34,787 nt of DNA, taken from an uncultured Bacteroidales bacterium (lineage in GTDB: Bacteria > Bacteroidota > Bacteroidia > Bacteroidales > Bacteroidaceae). The DNA lies in NCBI GenBank assembly GCA_902798705.1, contig CADBXS010000026.1, positions 6,120-40,906 of the forward strand. Direction: 5' to 3'. The first letter of the stretch is position 1. The number at the start of each line of letters is the position of its first letter. The translations under genes and the position numbers were made by a program. Positions 16,330 through 23,412 of this stretch are shown piece after piece. The notes below the pieces were generated by a model, which had not been told where the DNA came from, made no database searches, and was given only the letters and a program-made list of their open reading frames with translations.

Positions 16330-19300
16330 ATGAAAAGACTCATTTTATTCGTCATTTGCTTGACAGCAATTCGTGTTCAAGCGCAGGAACTGAAGCTGTG
16401 GTATAGCCAGCCTGCAAAAAACTGGACAGAAGCTCTGCCTATCGGTTGTAGCAACATGGGAGCCATGGTGTTTGGCGGTATTGAAAAGGAGGAAATCCAG
16501 CTCAACGAAGAGACATTCTGGAGTGGCGGTCCCCACAACAACGACCGTCCTGATGCCAAGGAACACTTGAAAGAAATTCAGCAACTGATTTTTGACGGGA
16601 AAAACAAAGAGGCACAAGACCTGTGCGACAAGTATTTCTTCGCAGGAAAAAACGGTATGCGCTTCCTCAGCATGGGTAGTTTGTTCATCGACTTCGGTTC
16701 TCTGAACAACGTGAGCAACTATCGTCGCGAACTTGACATCTGTAACGCAGTGGCAACCACCAGTTTTCAGGCCAACGGCGTCAGCTTTGAGCGTCGTGCG
16801 ATTGCCTCACTGACAGATAAAGTGGTGGAAATCCATTTGAAAGCCAGCAAGAAAGGAGCACTCCACTTCACACTCTCACACCAGACACCTCACACAGCCA
16901 ATGTGCGAATGGATGGAGAGCAGATGGTAGTGGTGTGCGACGGTGTGGAACAAGAAGGCGTGCCAGCTGCCTTGAAAGCAGAAATCCGCGTAGCCATCAA
17001 GACCAACGGAAAACTGCTGACCAACGGTAGCTTGGGTGTGGAAAACGCTACAGAAGCCACCATCTACGTGAGTGCTGCCACCAACTTTGTGAAGTTCAAC
17101 CAAGTGAATGGTGATGCAACGGCAAAGAACAAGAAGGCATTGCAGAACGCCATGCAAAAGAACTTCAAGAAGGCTTTGGCAGAGCATCAGAAGAAATATG
17201 GCGAACAGTTCAACCGCGTTGTACTGACTTTACCACAAACTGCTGATGCTCAGAAAGAAACCACTGAACGAATCCGCAATTTCAAGAATGGTAACGACCC
17301 TTCTTTAGCCGTGCTGATGTACCAGTATGGCCGCTACCTGCTCATCTGCTCTTCGCAGAAAGGAGGACAACCAGCAAACTTGCAAGGAGTATGGAATGCA
17401 GCCAAGAATGCACCTTGGGACAGCAAATACACCATCAACATCAACACTGAAATGAACTACTGGCCTGCTGAAGTTGCCAACCTAAGCGAATGCCACGAAC
17501 CACTCTTCGCCATGTTGAAAGAACTACAGGTGACTGGTGGAAAGACAGCCCGCGACATGTATGGAGCACGTGGTTGGACTGCCCACCATAACACCGACCT
17601 GTGGCGCATTGCTGGTCCAGTGGATTTTGCTGCAGCAGGCATGTGGCCATCGGGCGGAGCTTGGCTCTCCACACATATTTGGCAGCACTTCCTCTTCACT
17701 GCCGACAAGCAATTCCTGCGTGACTACTATGACGTGCTTCGTGGTGTGGCACTCTTCTATCTCGACTATTTAGTGAAAGACCCACGCACAGGCTGGTTGG
17801 TCAGTGCACCATCTGTATCGCCTGAGCATGGTCCTATCACAGCAGCCTGCACCATGGATAACCAGATTGCCTTCGACGCTCTTACTCAAGTGCTGAAAGC
17901 CAGCGACATACTAGGATTGGAAACACAGGAATTCAAGGATTCACTGCGCCGTGCCATCCAGCAATTGCCACCAATGCAGATTGGTCAGCACAACCAGTTG
18001 CAGGAATGGATGGAAGACTTGGACAACCCACGCGATGAGCATCGACATATTTCTCACCTATATGGACTCTACCCATCAAATCAGATTTCTCCTTACGAGA
18101 ATCGCGAACTCTTCGAGGCTGCCAAGAACACGCTGCTGCAACGTGGTGACATGGCAACAGGTTGGAGTTTAGGTTGGAAAATCAATTTTTGGGCACGTAT
18201 GCTCGACGGCAACCATGCCTACACAATTGTCAGCAACTTGCTGAGTCTGTTGCCAAGCGATAGAGAAGCAAGACAATTCCCTGAAGGACGTGTTTATCCA
18301 AACCTCTTCGACGCACATCCACCTTTCCAAATCGACGGAAACTTCGGCTATACGGCAGGTGTGAGCGAAATGTTGCTCCAGAGCCACGACGGTGCCGTTC
18401 ATCTGCTCCCTGCCCTACCCGACGCTTGGGCACAAGGTAGTGTGAAAGGACTGAAGGCACGAGGCGGATTCGAAGTGGATATGAACTGGGAAGGAGGAAA
18501 ACTGCAAACCGCTTCCATTCGTTCCAAAGCAGGAGGTGTGCTTCGCCTTCGCTCGTATGTTCCACTGAAAGGCAAGGGACTGAAACGCGCCGTAGGTGCT
18601 TGTCCAAACGAATTCTTGGCACGTGCCGATGTAGCTAATCCTATTCTGAATGGCAAAGCCAACCCTAACCAGCCTAATCTGAAGAACGTATATGAATATG
18701 ACGTAGAAACACAGGCAGGACAGACCATTACCGTCAGCCGGGCTGAAGAGCCACAGATTGGCCCTGCGCAATACATCATCAAATCGCGCTACAATCCCGA
18801 CCCAGCCCCAGTGGTAAGCGGCGACCGCCTCTATGTGTTCACAGGACATGATGCTGACTCTGCCACCTACTTCAAGATGCCAAACTGGCAAGTGTTCTCC
18901 ACCACCGATATGGAGCATTGGACCGACCACGGTATCGTACTTTCGACCTCAGCCTTCACTTGGGCAGAACAGGGTGACAACGCATGGGCTTCGCAAGCCA
19001 TCGAAAGAAATGGCAAATGGTATTGGTACGTGGCTTGCAAGGACTTGAAGGCCAACACGCACGGCATTGGTGTGGCTGTAGCCGATCGTCCTGAAGGTCC
19101 TTGGACAGACCCTATCGGCAAACCGCTCATTCCTGGTTATCCAGGTTTCATCGACCCAACAGTTTTCATCGACGATGATGGACAAGCATACCTCTTCTGG
19201 GGAAACAACGGTTGCTGGTACGCCAAATTAAATGAGGACATGGTGAGCATCGACACTTCGTTTGGCAACAAAGGCATCAAGGAAATACCAGTGAACGACG

Positions 19301-19683
19301 AAAGTCAGTTTGGACCAAACGTGGTGAAATACGATTACGGCATCCGCAAGCGCATCATGAAGACAGGCTTCGAAGAAGCTCCATGGATTTACAAAATTGG
19401 CGACACTTACTACTTTGAGTATGCCGCAGGTGGTGTGCCTGAGCACTGGGCTTATTCCACATCGAAGAGCATCCATGGTCCTTGGCAGTATCAAGGCAAG
19501 ATAACAACCACCTCGCCAGGTTCGTTCACCATCCATGGCGGAACCATCGACTTCAAGGGGAAATCATATCTGTTCTACCACGATGGCACCGTTTCGAAAG
19601 GCAACGGTTTCCGTCGTACAGCCGTCTATCGCGAATTCAAGCGCAATGCTGATGGCAGCATCCCATTCATGGATTTGAGATAA
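16330..19683 (+). CDS. GH95-GH43 fusion (alpha-L-galactosidase/fucosidase plus arabinofuranosidase/xylosidase-like)
   Basis: 1117 residues with signal peptide ([18 protein letters not shown]). Residues about 22-805 are a full-length GH95: opening [20 protein letters not shown], then [13 protein letters not shown] with catalytic Asn370/Asn372, SPEHG with general acid Glu499, HHNTD, and [11 protein letters not shown] with Asp669. Thr368 stands where characterised alpha-fucosidases have a His, as I recall for alpha-L-galactosidases acting on complex xylan. Residues about 815-1117 are a compact five-bladed GH43: base Asp824 (NPDPAP), Asp942 (GFIDPTVF) and acid Glu1016 (FEEAPW). The join is short, without linker. 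Together they could strip L-galactose or fucose plus arabinose or xylose from one side chain. Divergent from the esterase; terminator follows. Confidence 0.9.
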   Translation: MKRLILFVICLTAIRVQAQELKLWYSQPAKNWTEALPIGCSNMGAMVFGGIEKEEIQLNEETFWSGGPHNNDRPDAKEHLKEIQQLIFDGKNKEAQDLCDKYFFAGKNGMRFLSMGSLFIDFGSLNNVSNYRRELDICNAVATTSFQANGVSFERRAIASLTDKVVEIHLKASKKGALHFTLSHQTPHTANVRMDGEQMVVVCDGVEQEGVPAALKAEIRVAIKTNGKLLTNGSLGVENATEATIYVSAATNFVKFNQVNGDATAKNKKALQNAMQKNFKKALAEHQKKYGEQFNRVVLTLPQTADAQKETTERIRNFKNGNDPSLAVLMYQYGRYLLICSSQKGGQPANLQGVWNAAKNAPWDSKYTININTEMNYWPAEVANLSECHEPLFAMLKELQVTGGKTARDMYGARGWTAHHNTDLWRIAGPVDFAAAGMWPSGGAWLSTHIWQHFLFTADKQFLRDYYDVLRGVALFYLDYLVKDPRTGWLVSAPSVSPEHGPITAACTMDNQIAFDALTQVLKASDILGLETQEFKDSLRRAIQQLPPMQIGQHNQLQEWMEDLDNPRDEHRHISHLYGLYPSNQISPYENRELFEAAKNTLLQRGDMATGWSLGWKINFWARMLDGNHAYTIVSNLLSLLPSDREARQFPEGRVYPNLFDAHPPFQIDGNFGYTAGVSEMLLQSHDGAVHLLPALPDAWAQGSVKGLKARGGFEVDMNWEGGKLQTASIRSKAGGVLRLRSYVPLKGKGLKRAVGACPNEFLARADVANPILNGKANPNQPNLKNVYEYDVETQAGQTITVSRAEEPQIGPAQYIIKSRYNPDPAPVVSGDRLYVFTGHDADSATYFKMPNWQVFSTTDMEHWTDHGIVLSTSAFTWAEQGDNAWASQAIERNGKWYWYVACKDLKANTHGIGVAVADRPEGPWTDPIGKPLIPGYPGFIDPTVFIDDDGQAYLFWGNNGCWYAKLNEDMVSIDTSFGNKGIKEIPVNDESQFGPNVVKYDYGIRKRIMKTGFEEAPWIYKIGDTYYFEYAAGGVPEHWAYSTSKSIHGPWQYQGKITTTSPGSFTIHGGTIDFKGKSYLFYHDGTVSKGNGFRRTAVYREFKRNADGSIPFMDLR

Positions 19684-19746
19684 AGATGGGAATGAATGGG
19701 AACTGTTGGAGTTAATGAGAATTTTGAGTATTAACTTTCAACGTTC

Positions 19747-19792
19747 AGACGAAGGCTCGTTATCGAAGCAACGAGCCTTCGTCTGTATTTTT
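19747..19792 (+). terminator. Intrinsic terminator of the GH95-GH43 gene (REP-like hairpin)
   Basis: AGACGAAGGCTCGTT (19747-19761) pairs perfectly with AACGAGCCTTCGTCT (19770-19784) around an 8-nt loop, followed by GTATTTTT. The core is homologous to the element at 5215-5246. A weaker hairpin (AGTTAAT 19710-19716 with ATTAACT 19730-19736) precedes it. Confidence 0.85.
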
Positions 19793-19883
19793 GATTCATT
19801 ATAAGATTTTGGAAATTTTAAACACAAAACGTAAAATAAAATGGAGCACAGGGACAAAACTGCTATAAAAAACAAGAAAAAAA

Positions 19884-19914
19884 GTTGAGAGATTGTTGTT
19901 TTTTTATAAATTTG
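19884..19914 (+). promoter_or_regulatory. Promoter of the 62-residue peptide / CotH-like gene unit
   Basis: GTTG (19884-19887), a 19-bp spacer and TAAATTTG (19907-19914) form a good Bacteroidota promoter. Transcription would start near 19920, giving a leader of about 190 nt before the peptide gene. Confidence 0.7.
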
Positions 19915-19958
19915 CGCCCGTTTTGCTAAAAAAGGTACGACAAAACTAAACGATATTA

Positions 19959-20060
19959 CCGCTATCAATTCCTTTGTATTACCCTTTTGGGAGCTTTTAC
20001 ACACTCAACATAGGAGTGGGTATAAGGAGTTTGCGAATTGTCAAAAGGAATAAATAGCGG
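19959..20060 (+). ncRNA. Candidate structured RNA leader (multi-helix)
   Basis: Within the 190-nt leader, CCGCTATCAATTCCTTT (19959-19975) pairs with AAAGGAATAAATAGCGG (20044-20060) at 15 of 17 positions. Inside it sit two hairpins: CCC-TTTT-GGG (19982-19991) and TACACACTC (19998-20006) with GAGTGGGTA (20014-20022), 8 of 9 pairs. About 20 nt (20023-20043) remain single-stranded before the closing arm. The shape is that of a small multi-branch RNA or riboswitch-like leader. I do not recognise a known class. A 7-codon frame (20071-20094) follows it. Confidence 0.5.
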
Positions 20061-20108
20061 AATCAGTCACATGAATATTACTAATCACAAATAACTAAAA
20101 AAAAGAAA

Positions 20109-20297
20109 ATGAAAAAGAAAAACTATGTGTCGCCATGCACAAAGCTTGTCGTCACAAAACTGTACAAGAATTTCCTACAGGAATTTAATGCAGGAAATGC
20201 ATCGACTGGCAATCCTGTTAGTGCTCGAACCAAAGAGCGCAATGATTGGGAAGAAAACCATCAAGAAGAAGTAACAACAGAAATGGCACTATGGTAA
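20109..20297 (+). CDS. Short peptide, MKK-K-N-Y-V-S-P type (62 residues)
   Basis: Opens MKKKNYVSPCTKLVVTKLYK, then a small-residue stretch (EFNAGNASTGNPVSA) and a charged acidic C-terminus (NDWEENHQEEVTTEMALW). No signal peptide or membrane segment and no family I can name. It lies behind a canonical promoter and a structured leader and just before the CotH-like gene (26 nt to the first ATG, 20324), with no terminator between, so the two should be co-transcribed. Its opening matches the 35-residue peptide at 12671-12564, which also neighbours an NGKK-tail protein. Possible roles: leader peptide, secreted factor precursor or partner of the tail protein; none is shown. Confidence 0.65.
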   Translation: MKKKNYVSPCTKLVVTKLYKNFLQEFNAGNASTGNPVSARTKERNDWEENHQEEVTTEMALW

Positions 20298-20358
20298 TCA
20301 AGGCATCAAAATAAAAATTTAGAATGAATATGAAAAGAAATATACTTCGTTTGCAGGC

Positions 20359-23001
20359 ATGAATATGGGATGGGCACAATGGGAGGAAACAAAGACAATG
20401 TCAGCTGAAGTGGAAGCAAAGATAGCTGCCAGACAGCAAATCACTAACCTGCCTACCATCTACATTACCATACCAGATATCAACTTGAACAACATCAGCA
20501 ATGAACTATTCAAAGACAGACAGACGAACACGGCTGAATATCACAATGCAACCATCAAATTGGTAGGTGGGACTGGTGCATTAGAGGACTTTGAAGATGA
20601 TGTGCAAATCAAGGTGAGAGGAAATTCCACAGCCGATCCTCAGAAGAGACCTTATCGCTTGAAGTTTGCCAAAGACGAAAAGGATGCCAATGGCACGGTC
20701 GTTAAAACCCATAAGCACGACATGCTTGGAAAAGGATATGCGAAGCGCAATTGGACTTTGCTTGCAAATGCTTTCGACCACTCGTTTATCCGCAATGCTA
20801 TCACTTATCACCTTGGACAATATGTAGGAATGCCTTTCTGCCCTGGCTATCAGTATGCCGACTTGGTTATCATAGACGGTAATGGTAAGACTGATTATCG
20901 TGGCTTGTACCAGATTTCAGATCATGTAGAAGTGGGAAAAAACAGAATTGATGTAGGCGATAATGATTGGGCGTTGGAATTCGTGAGTTGGACAAATATG
21001 ATGGAAGAACCATGCTTTACAGGCAGTTATCTTACAAACATCAAGAATCCTGATGTGGATGACTGGACAGAAGACCAAATCACAGCACTTAAAGATGAAG
21101 TAAAAGAATGGGAAAATGCTTGGAATACATCATTTCAGTCTTCCAACGCAACAAGCGGTTGGCCTGCCTATAATGATGTGGAGACCTTGGTGAAATTCTA
21201 TGTTGCCATTAACATCACAGGAGACTATGATGGCTTTTTCGTGATGAAAGGTGCGCGTAAACTATCAGACCAGAAGTTTATCTTTGGCCCGCTTTGGGAT
21301 AAGGACTTGGCTTTCAACAACTACAAAGATGTTTCCAACACATTAGTTGAAAATATAGAAAATGGAATGTTTCGCTGGAATTTCATCAACTATCTGAGCA
21401 AAGATGCCACTTTTATGCAAAAAGTGAATGAACTGATGACAAGTCTTGAGAAAGACAATATCTATAGTAAGCTATCATCGGACATAGATAATCTTGCAAG
21501 TACTATTACCAACAGTCGTTTATTAGATGAGGAACGATGGGGAATTTCTGCACGAGTAGGAGAAAGGTTTTTATACTCTGATTATTCTGACCATATCACT
21601 CAATTGAAAACATATCTAAGTGAAAGAATTGATTTTTTGAAAGGACAATTTGCAAATATGTATCAAGATTGTGTGCTTTCAGAAACTGTTGAGTACAATC
21701 CAGAAAATGCATGGTGGGGAACTGGACTTTATGGCAAGATGAACAAAATAGCTACAGTGCAGGTTCAAAACCGCACACTTCAAGCTAATGTATGGAACAC
21801 TTTCTGTATGCCTTTTGATGCAACTGAAGCACAAATACGGGAGGCTCTTGATTGCGAATTTGTGCTGGCAACCCACACTGGCATGAGTGCCGATGGCTCA
21901 ACGATGCTTTTCAGTGAACTAACCGACAAGAGCATCAAGGCTGGTTACCCTTATTTAATTAAGCCAACAAGTGCTGTTAACAGCATGACTTTCAAGGATG
22001 TTATCATCACCACTGATGCAAAAAAGGATGTTTTCAATGGATTCAACATTACATTCGATAACAAACATTATTTCTATGGAACTCTGTTCTGGGGATATAA
22101 TATTGACGCAAATACTGATTATAAATTTGGCAATGACATATACAATGACGGTTCATCACTGACCCAATCCACTAATGACAATGAGCGTGGTGCTCGTGCT
22201 TTCATCCGTGTGACTGATGGTTCTGCTCCCCAGATTTCATTTGAAGAAGACACAAGCGAACCAATCGTCATTGACATGAGTTCTACAGAAAACCAGTTAG
22301 TACAATATGATGGTAATACCGTAACTATGCAATTCACTGGACGTGGCAATTTGTATGCTGACGGATGGTGTACGATATGTTTGCCTTTCACCATGACGAA
22401 GAAAGACTTTGAGGCAGCCATTGGCATGGAAACAAAGTTGAGAGAGGTGGATTCTGCTACTGGCTCAACTATCAGTTTCAAGAAACTCACTGATGATGTT
22501 ACGACAGGAAAGAAAACCATGTATGCTGGTGTTCCATACCTGATTATGATTGACCCAGAAGCAGGTTTGCAGACAGCGGAAAGCATCGTGAACTTGAATG
22601 ATGTTACATTCGAGAACGTGAAGATTGAAGCTACAGAGGGCACATCTGTTGATGCTGGCAACGGATATGCATACGTGGGAACGCTGAAGGCTACGAATCT
22701 GGCAACGGATGGTACCAACATGTTCTTGGGCGCTGCCGACAAGTTGTATAAGCCATACCCAGACCCATCGAAAAACAGTCCGCTCAGTGGCGGTAAGGCT
22801 TACTTCGTGGTTCCTGCCAATACGTCGAATGTAAAGATGGTGATTGACGGAAAGGATGAGGATTTCTCCGCTATCAAGAATGTGGAAATAGTAAGAGCTG
22901 ACGGACAGGTCTATAATCTGAACGGACAGGTGATGAAGATGAAACTGAACGAACTGCCTCACGGCATCTATATCGTGAACGGAAAGAAGTATGTGAAGTG
23001 A
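20359..23001 (+). CDS. CotH-like kinase-fold protein with NGKK tail; signal peptide apparently frame-broken
   Basis: 880 residues in the open frame. Residues about 30-420 are CotH-like: LPTIYITIPD, IKVRGNST (84-91) with RPYRLKF, WTLLANAFDHSFIRNAITYHLG (132-153 region), GMPF, and GPLWDKDLAF with metal-type Asp314 and Asp316. CotH proteins are atypical protein kinases in spore coats; bacterial secreted versions are poorly understood. Two similar beta-rich segments follow (NTFCMPFDATEAQIREAL and WCTICLPFTMTKKDFEAAI), then VYNLNGQ and HGIYIVNGKKYVK. The N-terminus lacks a signal peptide, yet MNMGWAQ resembles the end of one, and MNMKRNILRLQA starts at 20324 in another frame and stops at an ATGA overlap. 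This suggests a deletion that shifted the frame, or an assembly error. Confidence 0.8.
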   Translation: MNMGWAQWEETKTMSAEVEAKIAARQQITNLPTIYITIPDINLNNISNELFKDRQTNTAEYHNATIKLVGGTGALEDFEDDVQIKVRGNSTADPQKRPYRLKFAKDEKDANGTVVKTHKHDMLGKGYAKRNWTLLANAFDHSFIRNAITYHLGQYVGMPFCPGYQYADLVIIDGNGKTDYRGLYQISDHVEVGKNRIDVGDNDWALEFVSWTNMMEEPCFTGSYLTNIKNPDVDDWTEDQITALKDEVKEWENAWNTSFQSSNATSGWPAYNDVETLVKFYVAINITGDYDGFFVMKGARKLSDQKFIFGPLWDKDLAFNNYKDVSNTLVENIENGMFRWNFINYLSKDATFMQKVNELMTSLEKDNIYSKLSSDIDNLASTITNSRLLDEERWGISARVGERFLYSDYSDHITQLKTYLSERIDFLKGQFANMYQDCVLSETVEYNPENAWWGTGLYGKMNKIATVQVQNRTLQANVWNTFCMPFDATEAQIREALDCEFVLATHTGMSADGSTMLFSELTDKSIKAGYPYLIKPTSAVNSMTFKDVIITTDAKKDVFNGFNITFDNKHYFYGTLFWGYNIDANTDYKFGNDIYNDGSSLTQSTNDNERGARAFIRVTDGSAPQISFEEDTSEPIVIDMSSTENQLVQYDGNTVTMQFTGRGNLYADGWCTICLPFTMTKKDFEAAIGMETKLREVDSATGSTISFKKLTDDVTTGKKTMYAGVPYLIMIDPEAGLQTAESIVNLNDVTFENVKIEATEGTSVDAGNGYAYVGTLKATNLATDGTNMFLGAADKLYKPYPDPSKNSPLSGGKAYFVVPANTSNVKMVIDGKDEDFSAIKNVEIVRADGQVYNLNGQVMKMKLNELPHGIYIVNGKKYVK

Positions 23002-23020
23002 AAAAAGAAAAAAAATGAAG

Positions 23021-23062
23021 AATCTCCATGCATCTACCCTTTGATGCATGGAGATTGTTTTT
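23021..23062 (+). terminator. Intrinsic terminator of the CotH-like gene
   Basis: AATCTCCATGCATC (23021-23034) pairs perfectly with GATGCATGGAGATT (23043-23056), followed by GTTTTT. It begins 19 nt after the stop. Confidence 0.88.
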
Positions 23063-23143
23063 ACATAGAAAGAGGTTATTTTTAGAATAAGTGAAAGACG
23101 AAACGTCTTAAGTAACGATTAAAAACTTCCTCCGCATGAGGAA

Positions 23144-23244
23144 AAAACTATATGGAAAACTTTTCCATTTACGCGGAGAACTTCTCCGTTTATACGGAAA
23201 GGTTTTCCATTTACACGGATAAGTTTTCCATATAGTTTTATTTC
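23144..23244. repeat. 21-bp hairpin repeat array flanked by a 19-bp inverted repeat
   Basis: Four units of 21 bp start at 23161, 23182, 23203 and 23224, each beginning TTTTCCATTTA or a variant; the first three continue to CGGA so that TCC...GGA arms fold back within each unit. AAAACTATATGGAAAACTT (23144-23162) and its exact reverse complement (23221-23239) bracket the array. On the minus strand the array reads as heptapeptides (GKPFRIN, GEVLRVN), but the frame starts inside a terminator. The rest of the 23002-23412 gap holds two terminators and nothing else I can identify. Confidence 0.75.
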
Positions 23245-23344
23245 CAATCGCGACAAGATTAGTTCGTATAGTATGAACTTTGGAGTGATTGCTTTGAAAG
23301 ATATTGCGGATAAATGGTGTCCACTAAAATAAAGACTAAAAGAG

Positions 23345-23388
23345 AAAAGTTCCATGTTCAACGAGAAGTGCTGAACATGGAACTTTTT
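23345..23388 (-). terminator. Hairpin terminator of the GH115 gene
   Basis: AAAAGTTCCATGTTCA (23345-23360) pairs perfectly with TGAACATGGAACTTTT (23372-23387). On the minus strand the stem starts 25 nt after the GH115 stop and runs into TTTTCTCTTTTAG. A T-run also exists on the plus strand, so it may work both ways. Confidence 0.85.
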
Positions 23389-23412
23389 ATAGTGAGAGGG
23401 ATGAATAATATA

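Noticed and set aside
20071..20094. 7-codon frame between the structured leader and the peptide gene
   Set aside because: Too short to support from sequence alone.
23119..23361. 80-residue minus-strand frame with heptapeptide repeats (GKPFRIN, GEVLRVN)
   Set aside because: Its start codon lies in the GH115 terminator stem and its repeat follows from the 21-bp DNA array, so it is treated as non-coding; an expressed repeat peptide is not fully excluded.
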